Below are positions 10,108-20,473 of a stretch of DNA of 64,000 nt, one piece after another. This DNA comes from Polynucleobacter aenigmaticus (GTDB lineage: Bacteria; Pseudomonadota; Gammaproteobacteria; Burkholderiales; Burkholderiaceae): contig NZ_NGUO01000002.1 of NCBI RefSeq assembly GCF_002206635.1, positions 62,001-126,000 of the forward strand, given 5' to 3'. The notes beneath the pieces were generated by a model that saw only the letters and a program-made list of their open reading frames with translations, had not been told where the DNA came from and did no database searches. The position numbers and the translations under genes were made by a program. How positions within the stretch are numbered: position 1 is the first letter of the stretch; each line of letters opens with the position of its first letter.

Positions 10108-10935
10108 ATGTCAAAGCTATCCCTTGGCCAAGCAACGCAATATCCAGATCAATATGATCCAAGCCTGCTATTCCCCATTACACGCGCTGAGAATCGCCTC
10201 AAGCTAAACATCAAACCAAATCAGACCTTACCTTTTGTCGGTGTTGATATTTGGAATGCCTTTGAGCTCAGCTGGCTCAATAAAAAAGGAAAGCCCCAGA
10301 TTGCTTTGGCAGAATTTCAAGTGCCAGCAGATTCGCCGAACATGATTGAATCTAAATCATTCAAGCTCTATCTAAATAGTCTGAATAACGCTCGCTTTGA
10401 AGATGAATCTGAAGTTCGAGAAAAATTGATTGGGGATTTATCAGCAGTGGCTGGCAGCAAAATTTCTACCCGCATTCATCCAACTGAAGCAGTTGCCAAA
10501 AAAGGAATGCAGGAAATGAGCGGCGTCCTGATGGATCGTCTCGATATCGAGATAGATCCAAGCTTATCGGCAGATCCCGCGCTACTCGAAGTAAACGAAT
10601 CTTTTGGGCCCATCGAGCAGTGCTTAGTCTCTCATTTACTCAAATCCAATTGCCCAGTCACCGGTCAACCAGATTGGGCAAGCGTACAAATTCGTTATCA
10701 AGGACGTCCAATACTTGAAGAAGGTTTATTGCGCTACCTGATTGGCTTTAGGCAATTGGGTGAGTTTCATGAGCATTGTGTGGAAACGATTTTTTGTGAC
10801 ATCAAGCGGCAATGCAAGCCCGAGAAGCTCTCCGTCTATGCTCGCTACACTCGTCGCGGTGGGTTGGATATCAACCCCTTCCGCACCGATCACAACGCGC
10901 CCTGGCCAGATAACATGCGCCATGCAAGGCAGTAA
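10108..10935 (+). CDS. queF: QueF, NADPH-dependent 7-cyano-7-deazaguanine (preQ0) reductase
   Basis: 275 residues, the long two-domain (YqcD/E. coli) form. QueF reduces the nitrile of preQ0 to preQ1 for queuosine in tRNA. The NADPH/substrate signature ESKSFKLYLNS is at residues 81-91 and the catalytic cysteine lies in SNCPVTGQPDWASV (C182). The C-terminal half carries FHEHCVETIFCDI and ARYTRRGGLDINPFR, typical of the family. It ends the ilvA-nucleotidase-queF unit and is followed by a strong hairpin. Confidence 0.96.
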   Translation: MSKLSLGQATQYPDQYDPSLLFPITRAENRLKLNIKPNQTLPFVGVDIWNAFELSWLNKKGKPQIALAEFQVPADSPNMIESKSFKLYLNSLNNARFEDESEVREKLIGDLSAVAGSKISTRIHPTEAVAKKGMQEMSGVLMDRLDIEIDPSLSADPALLEVNESFGPIEQCLVSHLLKSNCPVTGQPDWASVQIRYQGRPILEEGLLRYLIGFRQLGEFHEHCVETIFCDIKRQCKPEKLSVYARYTRRGGLDINPFRTDHNAPWPDNMRHARQ

Positions 10936-10953
10936 CAAAATCTGCAGGTAAAT

Positions 10954-10979
10954 AAAAAGCCCTTCTAAAAGGGCTTTTT
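10954..10979. terminator. Bidirectional terminator between queF and ssb
   Basis: An 11-bp perfect stem (AAAAAGCCCTT / AAGGGCTTTTT) with loop CTAA, flanked by A and T runs on both sides, so it can serve queF on plus and ssb on minus. Confidence 0.85.
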
Positions 10980-11008
10980 ACATGAGGCAATACTAATGAA
11001 CGAAATGG

Positions 11009-11467
11009 TTAAAACGGAATATCGTCATCCATTGCGCCAAGTGATGCTGCATTTGAAGATGCTGGAGCAGATTGCTCAGCCGGCTTTGAGCGACTATAAC
11101 TTTCACCACCGCCATCACCGCTACCACCTACTGGCTTACCACCAAGCATTTGCATTGTTTCTGCAACGATCTCAGTGGAATATTTTTCTTGGCCGCTAGC
11201 ATCAGTCCATTTACGTGTACGCAAACGACCTTCTACATAAACCTGTGAACCTTTTTTGAGGTATTGACCAGCAATCTCTGCAAGCTTGCCAAAGAATGCA
11301 ACGCGGTGCCATTCTGTGGTTTCTTTCATTTCGCCAGACTGCTTATCTTTGTAACGATCTGATGTCGCTACTGAAATGTTTGTTACAGCGTCGCCGCTTG
11401 GCATGTAACGTGTTTCTGGATCGCGTCCTACGTTACCTACGATGATGACCTTATTTACCGAAGCCAT
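11009..11467 (-). CDS. ssb: Single-stranded DNA-binding protein
   Basis: 152 residues. The N-terminal OB fold ([21 protein letters not shown], about 1-110) is followed by a Gly/Ser-rich linker and the acidic tip MDDDIPF that recruits partner proteins. SSB coats single-stranded DNA in replication and repair. The start is supported by a GGGAGA ribosome site. The gene lies beside an MFS gene and uvrA, an arrangement common in betaproteobacteria, and shares a bidirectional terminator with queF. Confidence 0.97.
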   Translation of the reverse strand: MASVNKVIIVGNVGRDPETRYMPSGDAVTNISVATSDRYKDKQSGEMKETTEWHRVAFFGKLAEIAGQYLKKGSQVYVEGRLRTRKWTDASGQEKYSTEIVAETMQMLGGKPVGGSGDGGGESYSRSKPAEQSAPASSNAASLGAMDDDIPF

Positions 11468-11541
11468 GTTGTCTCCCGAAGAAAAATACTGCTGTTATTA
11501 CTACTAAAAATAAGCTACCCGCTTTAATTAAACCAATGAAG

Positions 11542-12732
11542 CTACGGCACTGTCTTTGGTGCTACATCCTTTGATTCTGTGGCTCTCGTTGGCATCGCAC
11601 CCATCGACCAAGCAATTATAAGCCAGCACAAAAGCAGTAATGCGCCCATGATAAAAACCGATAAATCACCATGGCTATCCATCAGCCAACCCCCAATAAC
11701 AGCCCCTGTAAAGAGGCCAATCGACTGGGTAGTGTTGTAAACACCTAGAGCAGTACCCTTAGATTCCTTGGCAAAACGAGAAACTAAGGAAGGTTGCAAT
11801 GCTTCCAACAAGTTAAAGCCAACGAAATAAATCAACAAGGCGACGGTGATAGCAGTAATTGAATGGGCGCTCGTAAACACGAATTCAGCAATCAAGAGCA
11901 GCACAATGGCCACCAATAAAACCGTACGCAATTGCTGCTTCTTTTCACCAAAAATCAGAATGGGCGCCATCAAGAAAAAGGAGAGTAGCACCACAGGGAG
12001 GTAAACCTGCCAATGGGAGGCTAATGGGAGGCCGGCTTGCACTAGCAAACTGGGCACTACTAAAAACATGGCTACTTGGGTGGCGTGCAATACAAATACA
12101 CCAGCATTCAGACGCATTAACTCAGGGCGCAGAAAAACGTCCTTCAAACTCGCTTGCTGCACCTTGGGTTCAGGCTTAGTACTAGGCAGAACGTAGTAGG
12201 CGACAAACATCGCCCCTACCCCAAGCACCGCCAACACCACAAAGATGCCGCTTAAGCTGATCAAGCGATAGATTGGGGCAGCGATCACCAAGGAGAGGGC
12301 AAACGAGAGGGCAATACTGCCGCCAACTAAGGCCATTGCACGGGTGCGGACTTGCTCACGGGTTAAATCAGCGACCCAGGCAGAAATCGCTGCTGAGACA
12401 GCTCCCGCGCCCATTACCCCGCGACCGATGGCAATCCATAGGAGATCATCTTGGGCCGCACAAATCAAGGCACCCGCCACAAATAAGGAGAGTCCCCATA
12501 AAACGACGGGTTTTCGACCAATTCGGTCGGATAGGCGCCCCAAAGGGATATAGAAGCAGGCTTGAACAATATTGAAGATTCCGAGGGTCAATCCCACCCA
12601 CAGGGCATGTTCGCCGCCAGGCAAGCCCCGCGCATGAATGCTAAAAACCGGCAAAAGCAGAAATAGGCCCAGCATACGGAGGCCAAAGATGCCTGCTAAG
12701 GCCAGAGTGGAGCGAAGTTCAGAAGGATTCAT
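11542..12732 (-). CDS. Major facilitator superfamily transporter
   Basis: 396 residues with about 12 predicted transmembrane helices. The MFS loop 2-3 signature is clear (IPLGRLSDRIGRKPVV) and GLRMLGLFLLLPVFSIHARG in helix 1 resembles the drug/sugar-type MFS found between uvrA and ssb in related bacteria. Substrate unknown. It is transcribed away from uvrA, with 37 bp between the two start codons, and towards ssb, 74 bp downstream. A TAATAT hexamer stands 11 nt before the ATG; no Shine-Dalgarno is seen. Confidence 0.85.
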   Translation of the reverse strand: MNPSELRSTLALAGIFGLRMLGLFLLLPVFSIHARGLPGGEHALWVGLTLGIFNIVQACFYIPLGRLSDRIGRKPVVLWGLSLFVAGALICAAQDDLLWIAIGRGVMGAGAVSAAISAWVADLTREQVRTRAMALVGGSIALSFALSLVIAAPIYRLISLSGIFVVLAVLGVGAMFVAYYVLPSTKPEPKVQQASLKDVFLRPELMRLNAGVFVLHATQVAMFLVVPSLLVQAGLPLASHWQVYLPVVLLSFFLMAPILIFGEKKQQLRTVLLVAIVLLLIAEFVFTSAHSITAITVALLIYFVGFNLLEALQPSLVSRFAKESKGTALGVYNTTQSIGLFTGAVIGGWLMDSHGDLSVFIMGALLLLCWLIIAWSMGAMPTRATESKDVAPKTVP

Positions 12733-12769
12733 GGGAAAGGGCTATATTAACAAGTTACGCTAAAAAATC

Positions 12770-15658
12770 ATGAATAACGAAATTAAGATCCGCGGTGCGC
12801 GCACGCACAACCTCAAAAATATCAATCTAGATATCCCTAGAGAGAAATTGGTCGTTTTGACTGGACTCTCTGGCTCAGGCAAAAGCTCGCTAGCCTTTGA
12901 TACCCTTTATGCCGAAGGTCAACGAAGATACGTAGAATCCTTATCGGCCTATGCCCGCCAGTTCTTACAACTGATGGAAAAGCCAGATGTCGACACGATT
13001 GAAGGCCTCTCTCCCGCGATTTCCATTGAGCAAAAAGCGACTAGCCACAATCCCCGCTCTACGGTGGGCACGGTCACAGAGATTCATGATTACCTGCGTT
13101 TGTTATTTGCACGCGCTGGCACCCCGCACTGCCCAGAGCACGATCTGCCATTAGAGGCGCAAAGCGTTTCTCAAATGGTGGATACCGTTTTGGCAATGCC
13201 CGAAGACACCAAGCTGATGATTCTTGCTCCCGTAGTGAGTGAGCGCAAAGGTGAGTTCGTGGACTTATTTCAAGATCTGCAAGCGCAAGGATTTGTGCGC
13301 TTTCGGGTGCGCTCGGGTGGTGGCACAACTAATACTGCAAAAGCCGAAATCTTCGAAGTTGATCAATTACCAGTGCTTAAGAAAAACGATAAGCATTCTA
13401 TTGAAGTAGTAGTAGATCGCATTAAAGTGCGCCCCGATATTCAGCAACGTGTAGCAGAATCTTTTGAGACTGCACTGCGCCTCGCTGACGGCAAAGCGAT
13501 GATTGTCAATATGGATACCGGCAAAGAGATGATTTTCTCGAGCAAGTTTGCCTGCCCAATTTGCTCTTACTCATTGCAAGAACTTGAGCCACGTCTTTTC
13601 TCGTTTAATAACCCGATGGGAGCCTGTCCATCGTGCGATGGCCTGGGTCATCAGTCTTTCTTTGATCCAAAACGTATCGTTGCCCATCCCGACTTGTCGC
13701 TGGCATCGGGCGCCATCAAAGGCTGGGATCGTCGTAATCAGTTTTACTTCAAACTCTTGCAGACACTCGCAAAGCATGGTGGCTTTGATGTTGAGAAACC
13801 TTTTGAGACTCTCAATAAGAAACAACAAGATCTCATTTTGTTAGGCTCAGGTGATATCACCATTCCATTTGAATACATTAATGAGCGTGGCAAAAACAGT
13901 ATTCGTGAGCATGCCTTTGAAGGCATTGTTGCTAACTTTGAAAGACGTTATCGCGAGACTGACTCTTCGACAGTTCGAGAAGAATTATCGCGTTATCAAA
14001 ATATGCAAACATGTCCAGAATGCAGCGGCAGTCGTTTGCGCAAAGAGGCACGATTTGTCAAAGTAGGCGATGGCAAACAATCACGCGCTATTTATGAAAT
14101 CAGCGCCCTACCTTTAAAAGAAGCTAAAGAATATTTTGAAGCGCTCGAGCTTAAAGGTGCTAAACGAGAAATCGCCGATAAGATTGTTAAGGAGATCGGC
14201 TCGCGCCTGCGCTTCTTAAACGATGTAGGTCTCGACTATCTCTCATTGGAGCGCAGCGCAGATACGCTCTCTGGTGGTGAAGCCCAACGTATTCGCCTAG
14301 CATCTCAAATTGGTTCCGGCCTCACCGGCGTAATGTACGTATTAGATGAGCCGTCAATTGGCTTACATCAACGCGATAACGATCGCCTCATTGGAACCTT
14401 AAAACACTTGCGCGATTTAGGTAATAGCGTATTGGTGGTTGAGCACGATGAAGATATGATTCGCGCTTCTGACTACGTCATCGATATTGGTCCAGGCGCT
14501 GGCATTCATGGCGGTGAAGTCGTTGCTGAAGGCACTCCAGCCGAAGTAGAAGCCAATCCTAAATCTCTGACAGGCGCCTATTTGTCTGGTCGAGAGTGGA
14601 TTGCTGTTCCCGAAAAACGTATCCCGGTAAATGACAAGTTCTTAGAAATCATTGGGGCCCGTGGCAATAACTTGCAATCCGTTCATGCGCAGATACCAGT
14701 GGGCTTATTAACCTGCGTCACTGGCGTATCCGGCTCTGGTAAATCCACTCTCATTAATGACACACTGCATCACGCAGTTGCACAGCATATCTATGGCTCA
14801 AATGCAGAGCCTGCAGCGCATGATGCAATTAAGGGCCTGGAGAACTTTGACAAGGTCATTAGCGTAGACCAATCCCCTATTGGCAGAACGCCCCGCTCTA
14901 ACCCAGCAACCTATACCGGCTTATTTACACCGATTAGAGAACTCTTTTGTGGTGTGCCCGCTTCACGTGAGCGCGGCTATGAGGCTGGTCGCTTCTCTTT
15001 TAATGTCAAGGGCGGTCGTTGCGACGCCTGCGAAGGTGATGGCGTTATCAAAGTAGAGATGCATTTCTTACCAGATGTCTATGTGCCATGCGATGTCTGT
15101 CATGGCAAACGCTATAACCGCGAGACTTTAGACATCCGCTACAAAGGCAAGAATATTCATGAAGTGCTGTCGATGACGATCGAGCAAGCTCATGAATTCT
15201 TTGAAGCCGTTCCCATCGTCAAACGTAAACTCAAAACCTTGCTCGATGTGGGTTTGGGCTACGTCAAGCTCGGTCAAAGTGCTACCACCCTATCAGGCGG
15301 TGAAGCGCAACGCGTCAAGCTCTCGCTAGAACTTTCAAAACGCGATACTGGCAGAACGCTCTATATCCTAGATGAGCCAACTACTGGCTTACATTTCCAT
15401 GATATTCAGTTGCTCCTAACTGTTTTGCAAACCCTAAAGAAACAAGGTAATACGATTGTCATCATTGAACATAATTTAGATGTGATCAAGACTGCCGATT
15501 GGATTATTGATTTAGGACCTAAAGGCGGCGCTGGTGGTGGACAGATTATTGCTACTGGTACGCCTGAAGAAGTTGCTAAAAATGAGGCCAGCTTTACCGG
15601 TCACTACTTAGGGCCATTACTGATTCGTAAATCAGTCGCCAGTAAAAAGAAAAAGTAA
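12770..15658 (+). CDS. uvrA: UvrA, excinuclease ABC subunit A
   Basis: 962 residues. UvrA is the ABC-type ATPase that finds bulky DNA damage and loads UvrB. Two ATPase modules are visible: Walker [10 protein letters not shown] (32-40) and GVSGSGKST (about 655-665), signature motifs [12 protein letters not shown] and [12 protein letters not shown], and Walker [16 protein letters not shown] and [11 protein letters not shown]. Zinc-binding cysteine clusters appear in [25 protein letters not shown] and RCDACEGDG...[11 protein letters not shown]. The upstream gap holds TATATT (12743-12748) as a possible -10. The stop codon directly abuts the stop of the convergent antiporter gene. Confidence 0.98.
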   Translation: MNNEIKIRGARTHNLKNINLDIPREKLVVLTGLSGSGKSSLAFDTLYAEGQRRYVESLSAYARQFLQLMEKPDVDTIEGLSPAISIEQKATSHNPRSTVGTVTEIHDYLRLLFARAGTPHCPEHDLPLEAQSVSQMVDTVLAMPEDTKLMILAPVVSERKGEFVDLFQDLQAQGFVRFRVRSGGGTTNTAKAEIFEVDQLPVLKKNDKHSIEVVVDRIKVRPDIQQRVAESFETALRLADGKAMIVNMDTGKEMIFSSKFACPICSYSLQELEPRLFSFNNPMGACPSCDGLGHQSFFDPKRIVAHPDLSLASGAIKGWDRRNQFYFKLLQTLAKHGGFDVEKPFETLNKKQQDLILLGSGDITIPFEYINERGKNSIREHAFEGIVANFERRYRETDSSTVREELSRYQNMQTCPECSGSRLRKEARFVKVGDGKQSRAIYEISALPLKEAKEYFEALELKGAKREIADKIVKEIGSRLRFLNDVGLDYLSLERSADTLSGGEAQRIRLASQIGSGLTGVMYVLDEPSIGLHQRDNDRLIGTLKHLRDLGNSVLVVEHDEDMIRASDYVIDIGPGAGIHGGEVVAEGTPAEVEANPKSLTGAYLSGREWIAVPEKRIPVNDKFLEIIGARGNNLQSVHAQIPVGLLTCVTGVSGSGKSTLINDTLHHAVAQHIYGSNAEPAAHDAIKGLENFDKVISVDQSPIGRTPRSNPATYTGLFTPIRELFCGVPASRERGYEAGRFSFNVKGGRCDACEGDGVIKVEMHFLPDVYVPCDVCHGKRYNRETLDIRYKGKNIHEVLSMTIEQAHEFFEAVPIVKRKLKTLLDVGLGYVKLGQSATTLSGGEAQRVKLSLELSKRDTGRTLYILDEPTTGLHFHDIQLLLTVLQTLKKQGNTIVIIEHNLDVIKTADWIIDLGPKGGAGGGQIIATGTPEEVAKNEASFTGHYLGPLLIRKSVASKKKK

Positions 15659-17641
15659 TTAGAGCAATTTAGATTCGGCTAAATCAGTCGCTTCTGAATT
15701 GCCTGAGAGCACTAGGATGTCGTTAGCTTGTAAACGTAATTCTGGGGTGAGCTCTAACTTGACATAGTCAGAGCCGCCCACTTTTCGTCTTACAGCCTGA
15801 ACACTCACACCCTCATTTTCAAGATGAAGCTCGTCTAGTGTTTTGCCAATACTGATCGATTCTGGCAACAAGGTAACTGAATGCAAACGCCATGATTCAT
15901 TCGATCCAAAATCATCATCAGCAGCACCACGGAAGTACCCTCTTAACAAGCTATAGCGCGCCTCGCGTGCACTGGTAATACGCCGCACTACTTTCCGCAT
16001 AGGCACACCCATCATGAGCAACACATGTGAAGCCATCATGAGGCTACCTTCGATTAACTCTGGTACAACCTCGGTTGCGCCTGCTGCTTGTAGCTTAGCT
16101 AAGTCTGCATCATCCTTAGTACGTACCAAGGTAGTCATACCTGGGCGTAAATGCTCGACCTGATGCAATACCTTTAATGTTGCTGGTGTATCCGCATAAG
16201 TAATGACAACCGCCTTGGCCCTTGCTAAACCAGCAGCAACTAAATAATTTTCTCTGCTTGCATCCCCATAGACCACGTTGTCGCCCGCGCCAGCGGCTTC
16301 TTTCACCCGGTCGGGATCCATATCTAAAGCAATGTAAGGAATTTTTTCTTGATCAAGCATGCGAGCCAAGCTTTGACCGGAACGACCAAATCCACAAATC
16401 ACCACATGGTTCTCCGTACGCACGCTTTTTGCTGCAACACGTGTCAGCGCCAATGACTGCAAGAGCCACTCATTGCTGGAAAAGCGCATGGCAATACGAT
16501 CGCTATATTGAATAAGGAAAGGAGCGCCAAACATGGAGAGCAGCATCGCTGCTAAGACCGCCTGACTTAAGGCAGGATCAATCAAGTCAAGACCATCAAT
16601 TTGATTGAGCAACACAAAGCCGAATTCACCTGCCTGCGCTAAACACAAACCCGTCCGAATAGAGATGCCTGGACTGGAACCAAAGGCACGTGATAGCAAG
16701 GCAATCAAGCCAAACTTGAAAATCAGTGGGCCAATCAATAAGAGTAGGACCAATACCCACTGCTGATGAATGACCTCAAAATCTAGCAACATGCCTACGG
16801 TAATAAAGAAGAGTCCCAGCAAAACATCTCTAAAAGGCTTAACGTCTTCCTCAACTTGATGGCGGTAGGGCGTCTCTGCAATCAACATACCAGCCAAGAA
16901 GGCGCCAAGCGCCAAGGACAAGCCAAAATGCTCTGTCAGCCCAGCCATACCCAACACAATAAGCAAGAGGTTGAGCATGAAAAGCTCTTGGGAACGCAAT
17001 TTAGCTACCAAGCTAAACCAGCGACTCATTAAGGTTTGCCCAATGACAAAAATGAGCACAAGCGCCACCGAAATCTTGATGGATGCGGCGGTTAGGGCTA
17101 AAAATAGATCCCCTGGATTTTTACCAAGGGAAGGCAACAAAATCAACAGGAAGACCACCGCTAAATCCTGAAATAGCAAGATCCCGATAATGTTGCGGCC
17201 ATGCTCAGTTTCAATTTCTGAGCGATCAGAGATGAGTTTAGTGACGATGGCGGTTGAGGACATGGCTAGTGCACCCCCCAAAGCAATGGCTGCCTGCCAC
17301 GAGATCGGGTAAATCCAATTCATTAGCAGGCTGGCTGGAACCGCTAGGAGCATGGTCAAAATGACCTGACTGCCGCCCAGCCCAAATACGATGGACCGCA
17401 TAGCCCGTAGCTTGTGGAGATTAAATTCCAGGCCGATAGAGAACATCAAGAAAACTACGCCAAATTCCGCTAAATACTTGACGGTAGCTGAATCATTGGC
17501 CAAACCGAGGGCATGAGGCCCGATCAGGACGCCAATAGCCAAATAGCCCAAAATAGGAGGTAGCCCGAAATAGCGGAAAATAACTACCCCGGCCACTCCG
17601 GAGGCCAGCAAGATGAGAGTTAACTGAAGGACTGACGGCAT
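15659..17641 (-). CDS. Kef-type monovalent cation:proton antiporter (CPA2) with TrkA domains
   Basis: 660 residues: a CPA2 Na+/H+ exchanger-type membrane domain with about 12-13 helices (1-380), a Rossmann TrkA-N domain (VVICGFGRSGQSLARML, near 410) and a C-terminal TrkA-C-like domain (about 575-655). Such proteins exchange K+ or Na+ for protons in the inner membrane under nucleotide or glutathione control. Which ion is moved cannot be read here. The ATG has a GGGGTGAG ribosome site that lies only 11 bp from the divergent kdsD start, and the stop touches that of uvrA. Confidence 0.9.
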   Translation of the reverse strand: MPSVLQLTLILLASGVAGVVIFRYFGLPPILGYLAIGVLIGPHALGLANDSATVKYLAEFGVVFLMFSIGLEFNLHKLRAMRSIVFGLGGSQVILTMLLAVPASLLMNWIYPISWQAAIALGGALAMSSTAIVTKLISDRSEIETEHGRNIIGILLFQDLAVVFLLILLPSLGKNPGDLFLALTAASIKISVALVLIFVIGQTLMSRWFSLVAKLRSQELFMLNLLLIVLGMAGLTEHFGLSLALGAFLAGMLIAETPYRHQVEEDVKPFRDVLLGLFFITVGMLLDFEVIHQQWVLVLLLLIGPLIFKFGLIALLSRAFGSSPGISIRTGLCLAQAGEFGFVLLNQIDGLDLIDPALSQAVLAAMLLSMFGAPFLIQYSDRIAMRFSSNEWLLQSLALTRVAAKSVRTENHVVICGFGRSGQSLARMLDQEKIPYIALDMDPDRVKEAAGAGDNVVYGDASRENYLVAAGLARAKAVVITYADTPATLKVLHQVEHLRPGMTTLVRTKDDADLAKLQAAGATEVVPELIEGSLMMASHVLLMMGVPMRKVVRRITSAREARYSLLRGYFRGAADDDFGSNESWRLHSVTLLPESISIGKTLDELHLENEGVSVQAVRRKVGGSDYVKLELTPELRLQANDILVLSGNSEATDLAESKLL

Positions 17642-17646
17642 ATACT
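17641..17646 (+). promoter_or_regulatory. Putative -10 for leaderless kdsD transcript
   Basis: TATACT ends exactly 6 nt before the kdsD ATG, placing +1 on or next to the start codon. No Shine-Dalgarno precedes kdsD. The element overlaps the first codon of the divergent antiporter gene. The -35 is not convincing. Confidence 0.45.
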
Positions 17647-17652
17647 CACCCC

Positions 17653-18645
17653 ATGATAGCTAAGACTCGTGACCGAACCCTAAAGCTTGCGCGCGACACC
17701 CTCACTATAGAGGCTGCTGCACTGCAAACCATGCGTGATCGCCTTGAGGGCGCCAATGCAGATGCCCTAGTGCTAGCCATTGATCTTTTGCATTCTTGTA
17801 AAGGTCGCATTGTGGTTTCTGGCATCGGCAAGTCTGGGCATATTGCCCGAAAGATTGCCGCTACATTTGCCTCTACTGGCTCCCCCGCTTTTTTTGTCCA
17901 TCCCGCAGAAGCCAGCCATGGTGACTTGGGTATGGTGACTCGTGACGACGTCTTTGTTGCTTTATCCAATTCTGGTGAAACTGATGAGCTCCTCACCATC
18001 GTGCCAATCGTAAAACGCACGGGTGCAAAACTGATCGCGCTCACTGGCGCGCCAAACTCCTCTATAGCGAAATTGGCGGATGCCCATTTGGACACCAGTG
18101 TTGAAAAAGAAGCTTGTCCACTTAATCTTGCCCCAACTACTAGCACTACTGCTGCACTCGCCATGGGCGATGCGCTGGCAGTTGCCTTGCTTGATGCTCG
18201 CGGTTTTCAAGCGGAAGATTTCCAACGCTCCCACCCAGGTGGGCGCTTGGGCCGCAAACAGTTGATGCATGTCAGCGAAGTCATGCGCAACCTAGATGAG
18301 ACTCCAAAGATTTCGATCTCCGCCTCACTCCAAGAGGCTTTACTAGAGATGACTGCCAAGCGCATGGGTATGGTGGTGACCTTAAACAGCGCAAATAAAG
18401 TTGCTGGTATTTTTACTGATGGCGACTTACGCCGTCTGCTTGAAAAGAGCACCAATCTGGATGGCCTCACTTTAGAAAAGGCGATTACTTCAGCTCCTCG
18501 CACTATTCCTCCTGAACTGTTGGCGGAAGAAGCCATTGAAATGATGGAGAAACATCGAATCAACCACCTAGTGGTGACCGACCCTCAAGGCGCATTACTT
18601 GGAGCCCTCAATCTCCATGATTTATTTGCAGCCAAGGTCATTTAA
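17653..18645 (+). CDS. kdsD: KdsD, D-arabinose 5-phosphate isomerase
   Basis: 330 residues. KdsD interconverts ribulose 5-phosphate and arabinose 5-phosphate for Kdo, the inner-core sugar of LPS. It has an N-terminal SIS domain (about 40-175) with GIGKSGHIARKIAATFASTG and the HPAEASHGDLGM segment, then two CBS domains (about 205-328) ending in HDLFAAKVI. It is the first gene of a run kdsD-kdsC-lptC-lptA-lptB. There are only 11 bp between its ATG and that of the antiporter, so its promoter must lie inside that gene. Confidence 0.95.
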   Translation: MIAKTRDRTLKLARDTLTIEAAALQTMRDRLEGANADALVLAIDLLHSCKGRIVVSGIGKSGHIARKIAATFASTGSPAFFVHPAEASHGDLGMVTRDDVFVALSNSGETDELLTIVPIVKRTGAKLIALTGAPNSSIAKLADAHLDTSVEKEACPLNLAPTTSTTAALAMGDALAVALLDARGFQAEDFQRSHPGGRLGRKQLMHVSEVMRNLDETPKISISASLQEALLEMTAKRMGMVVTLNSANKVAGIFTDGDLRRLLEKSTNLDGLTLEKAITSAPRTIPPELLAEEAIEMMEKHRINHLVVTDPQGALLGALNLHDLFAAKVI

Positions 18646-18675
18646 GTAAACTCAAACCTTCACTGATCTACACCT

Positions 18676-19248
18676 ATGCCTAGTGCCTTTAATGCTCATA
18701 ACACCAACCCATTAAGCCAATATCCACAGGCTTGGGATCGCGCCAGCGCTATAAAACTCTTGGTATTGGATGTCGATGGCGTACTCACGAATGGCCACGT
18801 ATTGTTCGGCGATAACGGCAAAGAGTCGCTAAAAGCATTTGATATTCAGGATGGATTGGGAATAAAGCTATTAGAAAAGATTGGTATTCCAACAGCCATC
18901 ATTACAGGACGTAGCTCTGAAATGGTTTTAGCACGCTGCGAAGAGCTAGGCATCAAACATGTGCACATGGGCGTAGATAACAAAGCCATCGCTTTAGAAA
19001 AGATTCTCCAGTCCCTGGAGCTGAAGTCTACAGATTGCGCGGTTATGGGTGATGACTGGCCTGATTTCCAGATGATGAAGTCTGCCGGACTGAAAGTATG
19101 TCCCGCTCAAGGGCATGAGGCCGTCAAGGAAACTGCTCACTTTGTTACTACGAGATCTGGTGGTAGTGGAGCCGTGCGCGAAGTTTGCGACCTCATCCTG
19201 AAAGCGCAAAACCGCTATGAGGAATTGCTGGCTCAGGCGCGCGCTTAA
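18676..19248 (+). CDS. kdsC: KdsC, 3-deoxy-D-manno-octulosonate 8-phosphate phosphatase
   Basis: 190 residues of the HAD phosphatase fold. The nucleophile motif is LDVDGVLTNG (D32/D34), followed by AIITGRSS (motif II), a conserved lysine and MGDDWPDFQMM (motif III/IV). It releases Kdo from Kdo-8-phosphate. The C-terminal VTTRSGGSGAVREVCDLIL matches KdsC. It lies 30 nt after kdsD and 11 nt before lptC, forming the Kdo/LPS export unit. Confidence 0.96.
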   Translation: MPSAFNAHNTNPLSQYPQAWDRASAIKLLVLDVDGVLTNGHVLFGDNGKESLKAFDIQDGLGIKLLEKIGIPTAIITGRSSEMVLARCEELGIKHVHMGVDNKAIALEKILQSLELKSTDCAVMGDDWPDFQMMKSAGLKVCPAQGHEAVKETAHFVTTRSGGSGAVREVCDLILKAQNRYEELLAQARA

Positions 19249-19259
19249 GGTCTCTAGCA

Positions 19260-19904
19260 ATGCAACTCAACCCCAAAAAAATCAAACTGAGCATATGGCG
19301 AGTCCTATTGCGCCTCATGCCTTTGATCTTGATGGGTACGCTCACTCTCGTTACGTTTTGGTTGGTCAAGAAAAATACGCCGGCGGAAAAATCTGCTATC
19401 GAACGAGTGCGTTTACACGAGCCTGATTACACCATTACGAATGGTGCGCTATCCGCCCTAGATGAATTTGGCAATACTAAATATCGAGTATTGGGCAAGA
19501 AGGTGACTCACTACGATGATGACGCCTCAATTGATATTGAAACGCCACGTATGCGCCTGTTCCCGCCTGAAAAAGCGCCAGTCACCGTCAAAGCAGATAT
19601 AGGGCATTTAGATGGTGACCTCACTATTTTGGATTTGATTAATAACGCAGAAATTTTTAGGCCGCCCCAAGCTGCATCATCGACTGAGCCTGCAAGACCG
19701 CGCATGCTCGCGCGTTCTTCTTATTTCAAGGTACTTATTAACGATGACATTATTGAAACGGATAAACCCATTACGCTTGAGCAGGGCATATCTATCATGC
19801 ACTCAACCGAGGGTGGCGTATTTAATAACATCGAACAGAGCATGGTTTTATCAGGGCAAGTAAGAGGTCGTATCGAGCGCATACAACCGAGAGCGCAACC
19901 ATGA
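19260..19904 (+). CDS. lptC: LptC, LPS export ABC transporter periplasmic protein
   Basis: 214 residues. A single N-terminal transmembrane anchor (about 10-32: VLLRLMPLILMGTLTLVTFW) precedes a beta-jellyroll periplasmic domain (YTITNGALSALDEFGNTKYRV onward). LptC joins LptBFG to LptA in the LPS bridge. The conservation is moderate, as usual for LptC, but the position between kdsC and lptA settles the call. Its TGA overlaps the lptA ATG by four bases (ATGA). Confidence 0.9.
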   Translation: MQLNPKKIKLSIWRVLLRLMPLILMGTLTLVTFWLVKKNTPAEKSAIERVRLHEPDYTITNGALSALDEFGNTKYRVLGKKVTHYDDDASIDIETPRMRLFPPEKAPVTVKADIGHLDGDLTILDLINNAEIFRPPQAASSTEPARPRMLARSSYFKVLINDDIIETDKPITLEQGISIMHSTEGGVFNNIEQSMVLSGQVRGRIERIQPRAQP

Positions 19905-20473
19905 TTCATGAGCGCTTCAATTTCTTGCGTCAACTCATTATCTCGACTGTGGCCTTAGCTGCTTGCATGATGACAGTGGCTCATGCTGAAAAGGCAGATC
20001 AAGATAAACCGATTATTTTGGAGGCCGAGAAGGTCTCAGTAAATGATGTTCGGCAAATTTATGAACTTGATGGTGAGGTGCTCCTAACCAAAGGTAGCAT
20101 TCTGATTACTGGTGAGAAAGGCAACATCAAGGTTGATCCCGAAGGTTATGAATACGTTGATGTTCAAGGCAATCCTGAATCTACCGCCAGCTTTAGACAA
20201 AGACGCGAGGGGCCAGCTAATGAGTTCATGCAGGGTCGTGGGCAAACTGTGACTTACAACGCAAAGACTGAGCTCCTGACCCTGACTGGGGATGCTAATT
20301 TGAAGCGCCTTCATAATATGCAAATGCTAGATCAATTACGCGGCTGGAAAATTGAGTATGACGATGTTAAGCAATACTATCGGGTCTCCCCACCCACAGA
20401 TGCCAAGCCAGATGACCTACCGCTGGCTAGAGCCATCCTTTCACCAAGAAGAAAAGCTACACTAGAAAAATGA
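19901..20473 (+). CDS. lptA: LptA, periplasmic LPS transport protein
   Basis: 190 residues with a signal peptide cleaved near TVAHA-E and an OstA-like beta-jellyroll domain (about 40-165: [29 protein letters not shown] in outline). LptA polymerises into the bridge that carries LPS across the periplasm. The [21 protein letters not shown] segment is a typical OstA strand pair. It overlaps lptC at its start and lptB at its stop, both by ATGA, so translation is coupled. Confidence 0.94.
   Translation: MIHERFNFLRQLIISTVALAACMMTVAHAEKADQDKPIILEAEKVSVNDVRQIYELDGEVLLTKGSILITGEKGNIKVDPEGYEYVDVQGNPESTASFRQRREGPANEFMQGRGQTVTYNAKTELLTLTGDANLKRLHNMQMLDQLRGWKIEYDDVKQYYRVSPPTDAKPDDLPLARAILSPRRKATLEK

Noticed and set aside
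17646..18164. Long minus-strand frame opposite kdsD
   Set aside because: It mirrors the kdsD coding sequence, has no family motif and is low-complexity; an antisense shadow.
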